Shown here one piece after another: positions 25,819 through 34,165 of a stretch of DNA of 64,000 nucleotides. The notes under the pieces were generated by a model. The model had not been told where the DNA came from. It searched no databases and saw nothing but the letters and a program-made list of their open reading frames with translations. The DNA is from Sphingobium arseniciresistens (lineage in GTDB: Bacteria; Pseudomonadota; Alphaproteobacteria; Sphingomonadales; Sphingomonadaceae), in NCBI GenBank assembly GCA_029167225.1, contig JARFNK010000012.1, positions 1-64,000 of the forward strand. The letters run 5' to 3'. Positions within the stretch are counted from its first letter, which is position 1. Every line of letters starts with the position of its first letter. The position numbers and the translations under genes are program-made.

Positions 25819-26034
25819 ATGCAACGCTTCTTCGTGACCGCCCGGTTCTGCACGCGCAGCGGCCGCGCCGCCCAATGGTCCGGCACCATCTCCGCTCCTG
25901 ATATCGGCGCAGCCCTCAAAGCTGCCCGGGAACGCGTTGAGCGGCGCCACCGCGGCGCGACCAAGCTCGACATCCGAGCCGTGGCTGGCCCTGTCGTGCC
26001 GAGTCCCGACCCCGCGCAGGGCAGGACGGACTGA
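25819..26034 (+). CDS. Hypothetical protein, 71 aa
   Basis: The ATG follows the previous stop by two bases, which suggests coupling. Basic protein (ARFCTRSGRAAQWSG, ARERVERRHRG) with an acidic neighbour. Unknown. Confidence 0.55.
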   Translation: MQRFFVTARFCTRSGRAAQWSGTISAPDIGAALKAARERVERRHRGATKLDIRAVAGPVVPSPDPAQGRTD

Positions 26035-26084
26035 TCTCCTTCCCGCCTCAGCCCTTGTCCTCATCCCATCCGCCGAGAGCCGCC

Positions 26085-26612
26085 ATGACTCAAGCCGATA
26101 TGCTCGCGCTCCTCCGGGAGGCACTCGAATTTCTGAACGACCACCCCAACTTCGGCCTTCGCCGCGATCCGCGCCGAACCAGCTATAAGCTGGCAGCACG
26201 CATCGACCGTTATCTCACCGTAACGGCCGCAACCAACACCAACCATGCCGCCGTGGCCGTCGCCCGGGTCCGCTGGGCCGAGAGCGCCTCGGTCCGTATC
26301 GACGCCGATGAGCTGGAAACCCGAAGCGATGTCGAGGGCCACTGGGTCCGGGGCTGGGTCCATGTTGCGGCCGACTGGCTCCCGATCGACAGCGAACCAC
26401 CCATCGCCATCGATCCCGCCGTCTATCGGGCCGCAGTGATGAAACTGCCGCCCATCACCCGCACCATATTCCTCCTCCACCGGGCTGACGGACTTTCCTA
26501 TCGCGCCATCGCCGATCGGACCGGCCTCCCGATTGAGACCGTTGAGCAGCAGATCGCCCGCGCGCTGATCCTGCTCGAACGTAACCTCCGGCCCGATGAA
26601 CCCATCTCCTGA
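26085..26612 (+). CDS. Sigma-region-4-like helix-turn-helix protein, 175 aa
   Basis: Residues about 115-170 look like sigma factor region 4: LPPITRTIFLLHRADGLSYR, then AIADRTGLPIETVEQQIARA and a terminal LLERNL. The N-terminal half carries no recognisable region 2, so it cannot be a complete ECF sigma factor. It may be an element-specific DNA-binding regulator. The ATG at 26085 was chosen over the upstream TTG. Confidence 0.65.
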   Translation: MTQADMLALLREALEFLNDHPNFGLRRDPRRTSYKLAARIDRYLTVTAATNTNHAAVAVARVRWAESASVRIDADELETRSDVEGHWVRGWVHVAADWLPIDSEPPIAIDPAVYRAAVMKLPPITRTIFLLHRADGLSYRAIADRTGLPIETVEQQIARALILLERNLRPDEPIS

Positions 26613-26657
26613 GGATCCTCGACCGCCTTCCCAACATCCTGCAGCAAGGAGGCCCCT

Positions 26658-26819
26658 ATGATCAAAGCAGCTGAACTGAAGCGCTGGCTGGAAAGCCTTT
26701 CCGAGGATGCCGACATCGCCATCGACGACGGCGGCCTCGCACTCGTCGAGCTGGACGAACACGGGAATGACACTGGCGCCTATCTGGAGGTCGGCGGCAT
26801 CCCCGACGAATCCGACTAG
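26658..26819 (+). CDS. Acidic hypothetical protein, 53 aa
   Basis: AAGGAGG precedes the ATG. The sequence ELKRWLESLSEDADIAIDDG suggests one helix and a strand hairpin. Too short for a family call. The following 175 bases to 26996 contain no convincing gene. Confidence 0.55.
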   Translation: MIKAAELKRWLESLSEDADIAIDDGGLALVELDEHGNDTGAYLEVGGIPDESD

Positions 26820-26995
26820 CCGAGCCGGTTCGGCCGCGATCGGCGAACCCAATCCACTCTTCATATTCCGCACGATCGAACGCGCCGTCGCCGAATGCCG
26901 CGTGGATCGCAATGAGATCATGCCGCGGTCTGAGTCAGCTCACTCCAATTTCCGAGACGTGCTCGATCCCCTTCGGGCGAAACAGGAGGGCTAAA

Positions 26996-27196
26996 ATGAA
27001 ACACCGAATCAAAGTGGTGCAGGTTCTTCGGGTTGAAAAGTCCACCATCGTCGAAGTCGATGCCGATAGCGTCACGGACGCGATCGAGGCGATCGGTTTG
27101 GGCAAGGTAGACTTGCCTTCTGCCTCTGACGACATCGGCAACGTCTGGGCTGTCGAATGTGAAAGCCTTGAGAACGAGGAATATTTCCCCGCCTAA
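26996..27196 (+). CDS. Hypothetical protein, 66 aa
   Basis: AGGAGG eight bases upstream of the ATG. It starts with a beta strand (KHRIKVVQVLRVEKSTIVEV), like several neighbouring small proteins that begin with one long strand and continue acidic. Unknown function. Confidence 0.6.
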   Translation: MKHRIKVVQVLRVEKSTIVEVDADSVTDAIEAIGLGKVDLPSASDDIGNVWAVECESLENEEYFPA

Positions 27197-27236
27197 CGGG
27201 CGCCGCTTCGGCGCGTCACAAGACAGGAGGCTGCTC

Positions 27237-27383
27237 ATGCTAGCGCGAGAATTGTTTGAAGTCGTCGCATCGGATGAAGGCTGGACCGACGCCACGCAAG
27301 TCGAAGTTCTCCTTCAATACATCGAAAATCAACAGTCGTGCGCTGCGTTCGAGGACTTCCTCGCGCAGCTCCGCACAGAATAA
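27237..27383 (+). CDS. Hypothetical protein, 48 aa
   Basis: AGGAGG before the ATG. It is a shortened paralogue of the broken gene at 29459: ARELFEVVASDEGWTDATQ and QYIENQQSCAAFEDFL align with that copy, which continues for another 50 codons with a Cys pair. So this gene may itself be cut short, or the long one may be an extended form. Confidence 0.6.
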   Translation: MLARELFEVVASDEGWTDATQVEVLLQYIENQQSCAAFEDFLAQLRTE

Positions 27384-27397
27384 TGGAGGCAACTCCA

Positions 27398-27697
27398 ATG
27401 AGCGCACGTATCTGCCGTGGCCTTGTGCTGAACGTCCCTGAGATCTTCGCCGACAGCCGCTTCCAGGAGTGGCTCAATAATGACGAACGCAAGTTCACAT
27501 GGCACCGAGGAGGACCGGTCGACGAGTGGTCGGATGTCATCGTTCTCATCGATCCCAGCCTAACCGGCGAAGGCAGCGACTCCGACATGCCCGCCGAAAT
27601 ATGGAATCGGATAGTCGACGAATGCCGACGGGTTTTCAGCCCGGAACTATCCCCGGCCCATCACTATATGGTCCGATTAACCAACCTCGAACGGTAA
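27398..27697 (+). CDS. Hypothetical protein, 99 aa
   Basis: Follows the previous gene by 14 bases with TGGAGG upstream. Contains FQEWLNNDERKFTWHRGG and an acidic middle. Unknown family. Probably cotranscribed with 27237. Confidence 0.6.
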   Translation: MSARICRGLVLNVPEIFADSRFQEWLNNDERKFTWHRGGPVDEWSDVIVLIDPSLTGEGSDSDMPAEIWNRIVDECRRVFSPELSPAHHYMVRLTNLER

Positions 27698-27783
27698 ACT
27701 GACAGACACGCCTCCAGGCCAACCGCATCCAAGCGGAGCGGGGAGGGGGAACGGATCGCGCGAACCGCAGTGGGAGCGCATCC

Positions 27784-28779
27784 GTGGCCCAATATCCGAT
27801 CGACCTTCGCCAACTCGGGCCGCTGACGCCCGACCCAGCCCTGCACGGCCAGCTAACAGAGCGCCCACCGGTGCTCGCAGCCTGGGGAGGTGGCGTGAAC
27901 TCCACCGCCATGATCATCGAACTGGTTGCTCGCGGAGAGCCCCCCGATGCAGCCCTGCTTGCGGAGATGCCCGAGCGGCCGGAAACCCTGGAATATATCC
28001 CGATGTTCCGGCGCTGGATGGACGACCATGGCGTCCCCAACGAGACTGTCAGTTATACCCCCAAACGCTTCAAACATTGGCCGCCCTACTATAATCTGCT
28101 GGAAAATCTGCTGACCAACGGCACGCTGCCGTCGATCAGCTTCGGCCGGCACTCTTGCACCCAAAAATGGAAAATCGCCCCGCAGGATCGCTGGACCGAG
28201 AATTGGCCTCCCGCTCAAGCAGCTTGGGCACGCGGCGATCCAGTCGTGAAGCTCATCGGCTATGACTGTTCGCCGGCCGACAACCGCCGCTACGCGCATC
28301 GCGAAGGCCATGTCGATCCGCGCTTCCTGTTCCGCTACCCCTTGCGTGAATGGGGCTGGACGCGCGAGGATTGCATCGCACGTATCCAGGCAGCCGGACT
28401 TCCGGTCCCGGTAAAATCCTCCTGCTTCTTCTGCGCCGCGATGAAACCCCAGGAGCTTCGCACGCTTCCCCCGCACTATCTCCGGCTGATTGTCTTGATC
28501 GAAGCTCGCGCAAAGCCCCGGCTGAAGAAGGTCGATGGCCTCTGGCGCAAGTCTGTCAAGGGACTGCGCAGCGGAACACCCCATCCAGGCGCAATGACCG
28601 ATCTGATCCGAGACGAGGGACTGCTCCCAGCAGATGAAATCGAACACATCATCACGATAACACCCGCCGATCTGCTCGATTTCCAGGCCGCCGCTGCGCG
28701 CGTCGCTCTGGCGGGGCGGCGACCGCTCAAGGACTGGCTCGCCTCTTTCCAAGACGGTGTCAACCGAGCAGCGGCATAA
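27784..28779 (+). CDS. PP-loop (PAPS-reductase-like) enzyme, 331 aa, variant loop
   Basis: The predicted ATP-binding loop is AAWGGGVNSTAMIIEL (about 33-48), a variant of SGGxDS. Downstream CTQKWKI and the Cys pair SCFFCAAMK (about 217-225) are placed as in PAPS-reductase-like proteins, so it is a remote paralogue of the protein at 23337. A GTG start at 27784 is used, preceded by GGGAGGGG about 35 bases away, so the start is only moderately sure. The C-terminal 85 residues recur as a broken copy at 29101-29406. Substrate unknown. Confidence 0.7.
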   Translation: MAQYPIDLRQLGPLTPDPALHGQLTERPPVLAAWGGGVNSTAMIIELVARGEPPDAALLAEMPERPETLEYIPMFRRWMDDHGVPNETVSYTPKRFKHWPPYYNLLENLLTNGTLPSISFGRHSCTQKWKIAPQDRWTENWPPAQAAWARGDPVVKLIGYDCSPADNRRYAHREGHVDPRFLFRYPLREWGWTREDCIARIQAAGLPVPVKSSCFFCAAMKPQELRTLPPHYLRLIVLIEARAKPRLKKVDGLWRKSVKGLRSGTPHPGAMTDLIRDEGLLPADEIEHIITITPADLLDFQAAAARVALAGRRPLKDWLASFQDGVNRAAA

Positions 28780-28867
28780 TGGATCGCGAATTCGCATTGA
28801 CGGACCGTTTGGCTTTTGTCTCGGGTGGCAATCAATAATTTCCGCCAAAATCACACGACGGGAGAAA

Positions 28868-29050
28868 ATGATGACCGTGGATGAACTGACGGCATTGCTT
28901 ATCGAGGCCGGGGAAATTTTGGACGAGATCGAGAGTCTGCCGCTCGATGATTACGGATACCGGGAACTGCCGCCGAACAGTCTCGACCGCGCCCGCGAAA
29001 TCACCAAAATTGCTTTCGAATTGCGCTCGGCCCAAACACCAAACGCATAG
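28868..29050 (+). CDS. Hypothetical protein, 60 aa
   Basis: GGGAG four bases before ATGATG; either ATG could be used. A short acidic helical protein (ELTALLIEAGEILDEIESL). Sits between the PP-loop gene and its decayed relative. Confidence 0.5.
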   Translation: MMTVDELTALLIEAGEILDEIESLPLDDYGYRELPPNSLDRAREITKIAFELRSAQTPNA

Positions 29051-29056
29051 CGAATC

Positions 29057-29406
29057 ATGAAAATCGTTCGATTGAAGCGTGGATTTCAGATCACCCTCTC
29101 CGATATCTCCGCCTGATCGTCCTTGTCGAGGCCCGCGCCGCGCTGCGGCTGCAGGCCTTCTATGGCCTCTGGCGCAAGCCCATCAAAGGCCGGGGGGCAA
29201 GCGAACCCCGTCCCGGCTCCATGACCGAATTCATTCGCGCCGAACGTCTCCTCAAGCGCTGAGACATTGATCGCATCATCTCCGAGGCCCCACGCGACCT
29301 AGTCGCCTTTCAGCAAGCCGCAGCCGCGATCGTCCTCGCCGACCGGGCGCCCATCGGTGACTGGCTGGCAAGGTTCAATGCCGGCATCGATCGCTTGGCT
29401 GCCTAA
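29057..29406 (+). pseudogene. Broken PP-loop enzyme C-terminus
   Basis: From 29101 the sequence RYLRLIVLVEARAALRL continues to GLWRKPIKG and onward to FNAGIDRLAA, aligning with the end of the PP-loop enzyme at 27784. A TGA at 29260-29262 interrupts the frame and the N-terminal two thirds with the PP-loop are missing. A separate ATG at 29057 opens a 19-codon stub (MKIVRLKRGFQITLSD) in another frame that looks like the beginning of an unrelated small gene, so the junction is a deletion fusion. Confidence 0.75.
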
Positions 29407-29458
29407 GCAAACCGAGATCACCAGCGCAAAAATCAACCTCTTCCACTGGAGACCGACT

Positions 29459-29752
29459 ATGGCCGAACGCGACATGTTTGAAAGGACGGCAGCCCAACAG
29501 GGGTGGCACGAGCGAACCGAGATCGATGTGCTTCTCAAATAAATCGAGAATCAAAACTCGGCCGCTGCCTTCGAAGATTTCCTCTCACAAATGGATGCCG
29601 ATGCGCTCGACGGCGACTATACCAACGACCCCGATGATGGTCACGAACATGAGTTCGTCGAGGCGGAAATCGACCTGTCTAGAAACGACAATACTGTCAC
29701 CTGCACTCGATGCGGGATGCTCTCAGTAGAGGACGCAGACGACATCTCATAG
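29459..29752 (+). pseudogene. Broken small gene with CxxC pair
   Basis: A 97-codon frame interrupted by TAA at 29540-29542. Its first part (MFERTAAQQGWHERTEIDVL) and IENQNSAAAFEDFLSQMD after the stop align with the 48-residue protein at 27237. It ends with CTRCGM, a possible zinc-binding pair. Translation restart after the stop is possible, but there is no good ribosome binding site. Confidence 0.65.
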
Positions 29753-29918
29753 CGTGTCGATCGAATTTTCCTGAAGAGAATTGATAGGGCGATTGCGCGC
29801 TGACGCGCGCACCGGCGCTCTATCTCCACTCCGCTGCGACCGAGCTTCGGCTACGCCGAATCTCCTCCCTGCGGGTGACGATCACCGTATCGCAAGAAGA
29901 AGGCGCGGGCCGGTTGTG

Positions 29919-30110
29919 TCAGGCCCGGCGGCGGCGCGCGCGGCAAGGGCGGTCGATATGATCGGCGGTCACCTCCAGATCCGCCGCCAGTTGAAGCAGC
30001 GCCCGTGTCGCACCCAGACGCGCCATCCCGTCGCCATGCGCCGCTGACGTGCCACGCTCTGCACGCTTCCGCGCAAGCATGGCCACCGTTCTGATCGTCT
30101 CCGCGTCCAT
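29919..30110 (-). CDS. Hypothetical protein, 63 aa
   Basis: A minus-strand frame that makes sense as a small helical protein (MDAETIRTVAMLARKRAERG) with an Arg-rich end. Weak ribosome binding site. The 500-base gap around it otherwise holds no plausible gene. Probability moderate. Confidence 0.4.
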   Translation of the reverse strand: MDAETIRTVAMLARKRAERGTSAAHGDGMARLGATRALLQLAADLEVTADHIDRPCRARRRRA

Positions 30111-30268
30111 GCCGTCACTCTTACCCGATTCGCACTGCCCGGAATAGCGGCGCGGGGGCGGGGGTGCGCTTCCCCTCAGGCGGCAGCGCCGGCGGCGAGG
30201 GCAGGGCACAGAGAAGAGAGGGGCCTTTGAGAGCGTCGCAAGAGCGACGTTTCAGAGGAGTAATGATC

Positions 30269-30784
30269 ATGGCTGTTTCGAAAACGGTTGGCGAATTCCG
30301 CAACGTGAATGGCAATCTGGTCGGCTGGCTTGCCGACGGTCGCGAGGTCGATCTGCCGCGGGCGCGCCTCCGTCCCATCCAGAGCAACAATCCCCGCGCG
30401 CCCAAGTTCGAACTGGAGGGCATGAGCCCGAGCGGCCGCTGGCTCAATTATGGCGGGCTCTTCAAGGCGACTTCCCACAATGAGGACGGCGAGATCATCG
30501 ACTTTTTCGCTGGCGAACTCGACGACAATAGCTGGAGCAAGCCGTTTCACATCGCGCTGTTCGGCTCGGTCGACGAGGGCTTCCGCGCCTCGTGGCGGCG
30601 GGAGCAGCCCAATCGTCCCGCACGTGCGCGCCGTGCCCGCGACACCGATGAGTATGACGACCGGGACGAGCGCGGCACGGACGGGAATGACCGCTCCTAT
30701 CGCGGCGGCTTCGGCGACAGCACGGCGCCGTTCCAGGGCGCAGATCGCACCAGCGAGCTGACGGACGAGATGATCCCCTCCTGA
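30269..30784 (+). CDS. DUF736-like protein, 171 aa
   Basis: Residues 1-110 resemble the DUF736 family of plasmid proteins: VGEFRNVNGNLVGWL, LRPIQSNNPRAPKFELEG and FHIALFGS. The last 60 residues are a disordered Arg/Asp/Gly tail. ATG at 30269 is eight bases after GAGGAG; the earlier ATG at 30263 is too close. A strong terminator follows. Abundant, conserved accessory protein of such elements, role unknown. Confidence 0.65.
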   Translation: MAVSKTVGEFRNVNGNLVGWLADGREVDLPRARLRPIQSNNPRAPKFELEGMSPSGRWLNYGGLFKATSHNEDGEIIDFFAGELDDNSWSKPFHIALFGSVDEGFRASWRREQPNRPARARRARDTDEYDDRDERGTDGNDRSYRGGFGDSTAPFQGADRTSELTDEMIPS

Positions 30785-30807
30785 GGATCCATCCGTCCCG
30801 TCCGAAC

Positions 30808-30847
30808 GGGCCGGGGGGCGCTGAGCGCCTCCCGGCCCTTTTCTTTT
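30808..30847 (+). terminator. Rho-independent terminator
   Basis: A 14-bp stem (GGGCCGGGGGGCGC against GCGCCTCCCGGCCC, one wobble) with a three-base loop, followed by TTTTCTTTT. It ends the 30269 gene. Confidence 0.85.
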
Positions 30848-30870
30848 CCCGAATCCGAAAGGTCAACTCC

Positions 30871-31926
30871 ATGACCGAGCATCGTCCCGTGCGAAGCGTC
30901 GACCGCTTCGCCGATATCCAGCAGCTTTACGCCGAGATGACCACCACGCCTGAATTTCAGGCCGCGTTCGGCGATCCCATTCCTCTCACCATCATCGAAC
31001 CGGGCGAGGAACCCGGCGAGCATGGCATGCCCGACGAACTCGCCGCCCAGGCGGACAGCGCCGGCATCATCACGACCCTCTTCGACCTCTTCACCGATAC
31101 GAGGCTCGAACCCCTTGCAGCGGAGATCGCCTGGGGCTTCGTCAACTCGTTCCACTTCGTCGCCGGCAAGCTCGAACGCCGGGAGGACAGCCTCGCCGCC
31201 GAGGTCAAGGACATGGCCAACCGGCCGGACATGAGCGAGGTCTTCAACCGCGAGCTGGAGGAAAAGCAGCTCCTCTGCCAATCCACCACCGAGCAGCGCG
31301 TGGCGATCGAAACCATGCGCGACTATGCGGCCGAGGCCTATCGCGTCCTCTCTGGATGGCCCTGGTCACCCTCGCGCGGGAGCCGTGCGTCGCGGACCAG
31401 CACCGCAAGCCAGATCGCGGCGGTGGACTTCCTGCGGGCTCGCCAGCTCGACGCGCGCGACCGGCACCACCCCCAGGGACCGCTTGTGGTGTTCTCGGGG
31501 CCTGCCCAGTGGCACGACATCGATCTGCTCTGGAACCGGCTCGACCTGGTGCGGGAGCAAATCCCCCACATGGTCCTCATCACGACGGCCCAGCGCACCG
31601 GCGCGGACCTCATTGCCGAGAAATGGGCGGCGCAGCGCAAGGTGCAGGCCGTGCGCTTCAACCTCCTCGGCTCTGGCCTCAAGGCAGCCTTTGCGCGCAA
31701 CCGCAAGCTGCGCGACCTGAAGCCGGTCATGGCCGTCCTCTGCGAGGGCTCGGGCATCCAGGCCAACCTCTATGAGGAACTGCACAAGGCGCGCGTTCCA
31801 ATCCATGCCTTCCGCAAATCCGATCAGGCGCCCGACACCCGGCCTCCCGCGAAATACCGTGAGGTCAAGGACTTCCAGCACGTCAAGCGTGGCCCGGCAT
31901 TGCGGCGGGTCTACGAAGACGCCTGA
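30871..31926 (+). CDS. DUF2493 (SLOG-type) protein, 351 aa
   Basis: The C-terminal part (about 205-315) is a DUF2493 domain, a Rossmann-like SLOG fold related to YspA: PLVVFSGPAQWHDIDLLW, HMVLITTAQRTGADLIAEKW and VLCEGSGIQANLY. SLOG proteins bind nucleotides or their derivatives in stress and defence contexts. The N-terminal 200 residues are helical and shared with the paralogue at 32740. Adjacent to a small gene in the same direction. Confidence 0.75.
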   Translation: MTEHRPVRSVDRFADIQQLYAEMTTTPEFQAAFGDPIPLTIIEPGEEPGEHGMPDELAAQADSAGIITTLFDLFTDTRLEPLAAEIAWGFVNSFHFVAGKLERREDSLAAEVKDMANRPDMSEVFNRELEEKQLLCQSTTEQRVAIETMRDYAAEAYRVLSGWPWSPSRGSRASRTSTASQIAAVDFLRARQLDARDRHHPQGPLVVFSGPAQWHDIDLLWNRLDLVREQIPHMVLITTAQRTGADLIAEKWAAQRKVQAVRFNLLGSGLKAAFARNRKLRDLKPVMAVLCEGSGIQANLYEELHKARVPIHAFRKSDQAPDTRPPAKYREVKDFQHVKRGPALRRVYEDA

Positions 31927-31943
31927 CCGGGAGGTGCATCGTC

Positions 31944-32174
31944 ATGGCCATCCCAGACGCCTTCCGGCGCAACTTCTCGACCTTGCTCCGCGCCGCTGAA
32001 AGCGGCGACCTCGCCCTGGTCGAGTGCGTCGACGTAGAAACCGGCGAACCACGCTATGTCATCTGCGCAGTCGGCCGCCAGAACGGGGACTATGTCCTGA
32101 CCCCGTTCGGGCATCTCCATGACGGGAACCCGTTCGAAGCCTATCGGCCTCCAACAGGTTCCGTCCTACATTGA
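31944..32174 (+). CDS. Hypothetical protein, 76 aa
   Basis: Starts 17 bases after the DUF2493 gene with GGGAGG upstream, so it is probably cotranscribed. It contains FRRNFSTLLRAAESGDLAL and a beta-rich C-terminus. A family of this type is common in plasmids of this group, as far as I recall; the function is unknown. A terminator follows. Confidence 0.65.
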   Translation: MAIPDAFRRNFSTLLRAAESGDLALVECVDVETGEPRYVICAVGRQNGDYVLTPFGHLHDGNPFEAYRPPTGSVLH

Positions 32175-32191
32175 TCGGATCTTCCGTCAGG

Positions 32192-32230
32192 AAAGGGGTC
32201 GGCAGGCTTCCGCGTGCTGGCCCCTTTTCC
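32192..32230 (+). terminator. Rho-independent terminator
   Basis: Imperfect stem AAGGGGTCGGCA/TGCTGGCCCCTT (10 of 12 pairs) ending in TTTT. Closes the 30871-32174 unit. Confidence 0.65.
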
Positions 32231-32355
32231 TATGCTGGTTGCGACGACCTCATACCGCTACCCGTGCGCGGCCGCGTGGGATGACGGAACGGGCGTCGCG
32301 AGCGATGCTCACAACACCCTTCATGGACCATTGTCGTCATGACCCCGCGGTTGCC

Positions 32356-32441
32356 GTCAAGGACGGCAGGGCCCCACCATTTTTCCCCTGGAAAAATCGT
32401 TGCCCCCACCGCCGCTTCGCGGTCGCTGCGCGATCCTTGAC
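32356..32441. repeat. Palindromic element, copy A (86 bp)
   Basis: Begins TCAAGG, ends CCTTGA, with inner parts GGGCCCCACCATTTTT and AAAAATCGTTGCCCCCACC facing each other. No gene follows directly; copy B lies 107 bases downstream. Shortest member of the family, with almost no central loop. Confidence 0.75.
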
Positions 32442-32462
32442 AGCTGCCCTGGCGCCATAAAC

Positions 32463-32497
32463 TCGCGGATCAGGGGCATCGAACCCCCGATCCGCGA
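32463..32497. repeat. Hairpin between palindromes A and B
   Basis: Inverted repeat TCGCGGATCAGGGG / CCCCCGATCCGCGA with a loop of 7 bases. No T-run follows on the + strand. It is not part of the palindromic family. Confidence 0.6.
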
Positions 32498-32548
32498 CAA
32501 AATAATCTCTCTCAACAAGTCCAAGTGTCGCACGGGACCGCACCGGCC

Positions 32549-32676
32549 TCAAGGACGGCGGGGCCCCACCATTTTCTTTGGCGGGACGGACGACAGTTCA
32601 TCCTCGCCGGAGTCGCCGCCGCCAAAGAAAACCGTGACCCCCACCGCCGCCAGGGCGGTCGCTTCGCGATCCTTGA
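32549..32676. repeat. Palindromic element, copy B (128 bp)
   Basis: Outer arms TCAAGGA/TCCTTGA; inner arms CATTTTCTTTGGCGG and CCGCCAAAGAAAAC around a loop of about 30 bases; right part with CGCTTCGCG. Its end lies 63 bases before the start of the gene at 32740. Confidence 0.85.
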
Positions 32677-32739
32677 CCCCGCTGCTCGGAGCCCGTGCAC
32701 GAGGGGGAACCTCTTTCAATTCAATCTGAGGAGGTTCCC

Positions 32740-33726
32740 ATGAAGAAGACGTTCCGCTCCACCCGCGACTTCGCTGAAATCGCCGATCTCATCGCCGCCG
32801 AGACGGCTCAGACCACCGATGCCTTCGCCGAAGCCTTCACGTCCGATCTCGACGGCGTCCGGGTGACGCCCTGGGACGAAGAGGTCATCGCCGACATGCC
32901 GGACCCGATGCAGGTCCAACTCGCCACCGAACTGATGATTAGCACCGTGTTCGATGTGTTCCGCGACACCCGGCTCGAAGCGACGGCGCATCGCATCGCG
33001 TGGGGAATTGTCGACAGCATGCACCGCACCGCCCGGATGGTTGCCGGACATGCCGATGACACTGCGCGCCAGGTTCAGGACCTGATCCCCTGCGCCGACG
33101 GCAGCGAGATATACGCGACGACCCTCGAACTGGCCCAGCGGGTCGCACAGGAAGCCGACGAGATCGCCGACGCCATCGCCTGCATGAGGGACCACGCCGC
33201 CGCCGCCTACGAAGTCGAAACCGGCAAGCCGTGGAGCACAGCCCGGGGATCGCTGGTGTCGAGCAAGCGCACTGCCTCGGTCATCGCCGCTGCCGATTAT
33301 CTGGCCGGGCGGAACAAGCGCAGGCTCGACAAGATCGCGCCGGATGGTCCGCTGGTGCTCTTCTCCGGTCCGCCCAAGTGGCAGGACGTTGACCCGATCT
33401 ACGAGGAACTGAACCGGGTGAAAGCACTCATCCCGAACATGCTGCTCCTGACCACCGACCTCGATGTCGGGGCGGACGCAATCGCCAAGGCGTGGGCGGC
33501 AGCGAACAACGTCACGGTAGTCCGCGAGGACCTGCCGAAGGGCATGGGACTGCGCGGCGGCTTCATCCGCAATGATCGTATGATCGCCAAGGGACCAGTG
33601 GACGCGATCGTCTGCTCCGGCTCGGGCGTTCAAGCCGCGCTCATTCGCAGCCTCGATGAAGCGGGGATCGAGCCTCGCCAGATTCTCGGCAGGGGCGATC
33701 GGCCCGACTGGGCTCGCAAGCGCTGA
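32740..33726 (+). CDS. DUF2493 (SLOG-type) protein, 328 aa
   Basis: Paralogue of the protein at 30871: same order of a helical N-terminal half (AWGIVDSMHRTARMVAGH) and a C-terminal DUF2493 domain (PLVLFSGPPKWQDVDPIY, then TDLDVGADAIAKAWAA and VCSGSGVQAALIRSLD). The two share the fold but are clearly diverged, so the duplication is old. GGAGG is six bases from the ATG and a strong terminator follows. Preceded by palindrome B. Confidence 0.75.
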   Translation: MKKTFRSTRDFAEIADLIAAETAQTTDAFAEAFTSDLDGVRVTPWDEEVIADMPDPMQVQLATELMISTVFDVFRDTRLEATAHRIAWGIVDSMHRTARMVAGHADDTARQVQDLIPCADGSEIYATTLELAQRVAQEADEIADAIACMRDHAAAAYEVETGKPWSTARGSLVSSKRTASVIAAADYLAGRNKRRLDKIAPDGPLVLFSGPPKWQDVDPIYEELNRVKALIPNMLLLTTDLDVGADAIAKAWAAANNVTVVREDLPKGMGLRGGFIRNDRMIAKGPVDAIVCSGSGVQAALIRSLDEAGIEPRQILGRGDRPDWARKR

Positions 33727-33735
33727 GGTGAACAC

Positions 33736-33777
33736 AAGGGGATGGTCCGGGTCGGTCCCGGATCATCCCCTTTTTTC
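33736..33777 (+). terminator. Rho-independent terminator
   Basis: Stem of 16 bp (AAGGGGATGGTCCGGG against CCCGGATCATCCCCTT) with one mismatch and loop TCGGT, followed by TTTTTT. A second hairpin, GACCCGG/CCGGGTC, lies 30-50 bases later. Confidence 0.9.
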
Positions 33778-33922
33778 TTGTTGTGGTTCAGGTCGGCGGG
33801 CTCAGGGACCCGGCTTTAGGCCGGGTCCGTCGTCCGCCGATGCGGCACCCTGTCGGGCACCGGCCTCCTGTGCGCGGCTCCGCCGTGCTCGTCGCAGGGA
33901 CATCCCTTCGGAATGACTCGGG

Positions 33923-34165
33923 CTATGAGGCCGGCGGCATCGGCAGAGCCTTGAGTGCGGCGACCGAGGCGGCTCCACCCGCTCGAATGGCGTGGGAGAC
34001 CACCTCCCGGAACTCCCGCTCGGTCAACCTCTCGACCGCGAGTTCGGGGACCGCAGCAGCATATTTGCCGCGCAAGGCGCGGCGGGCAATCTCGACTTCG
34101 TCATCGAGCTTGCGGCGACGCGATTCGAGATCGGCAAGCCGCTCTCGTTCATTCAACTTGGGCAT
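33923..34165 (-). CDS. Small coiled-coil protein, 80 aa
   Basis: Starts MPKLNERERLADLESRRRKL with AAGGA seven bases before the ATG. A charged coiled coil is followed by RLTEREFREVVSHAIRAGG. The layout resembles small accessory proteins near transfer genes of alphaproteobacterial plasmids (TraC/TraD type), but this is only a resemblance. Runs against its neighbours; the longer frame to 34342 is less likely. Confidence 0.55.
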   Translation of the reverse strand: MPKLNERERLADLESRRRKLDDEVEIARRALRGKYAAAVPELAVERLTEREFREVVSHAIRAGGAASVAALKALPMPPAS

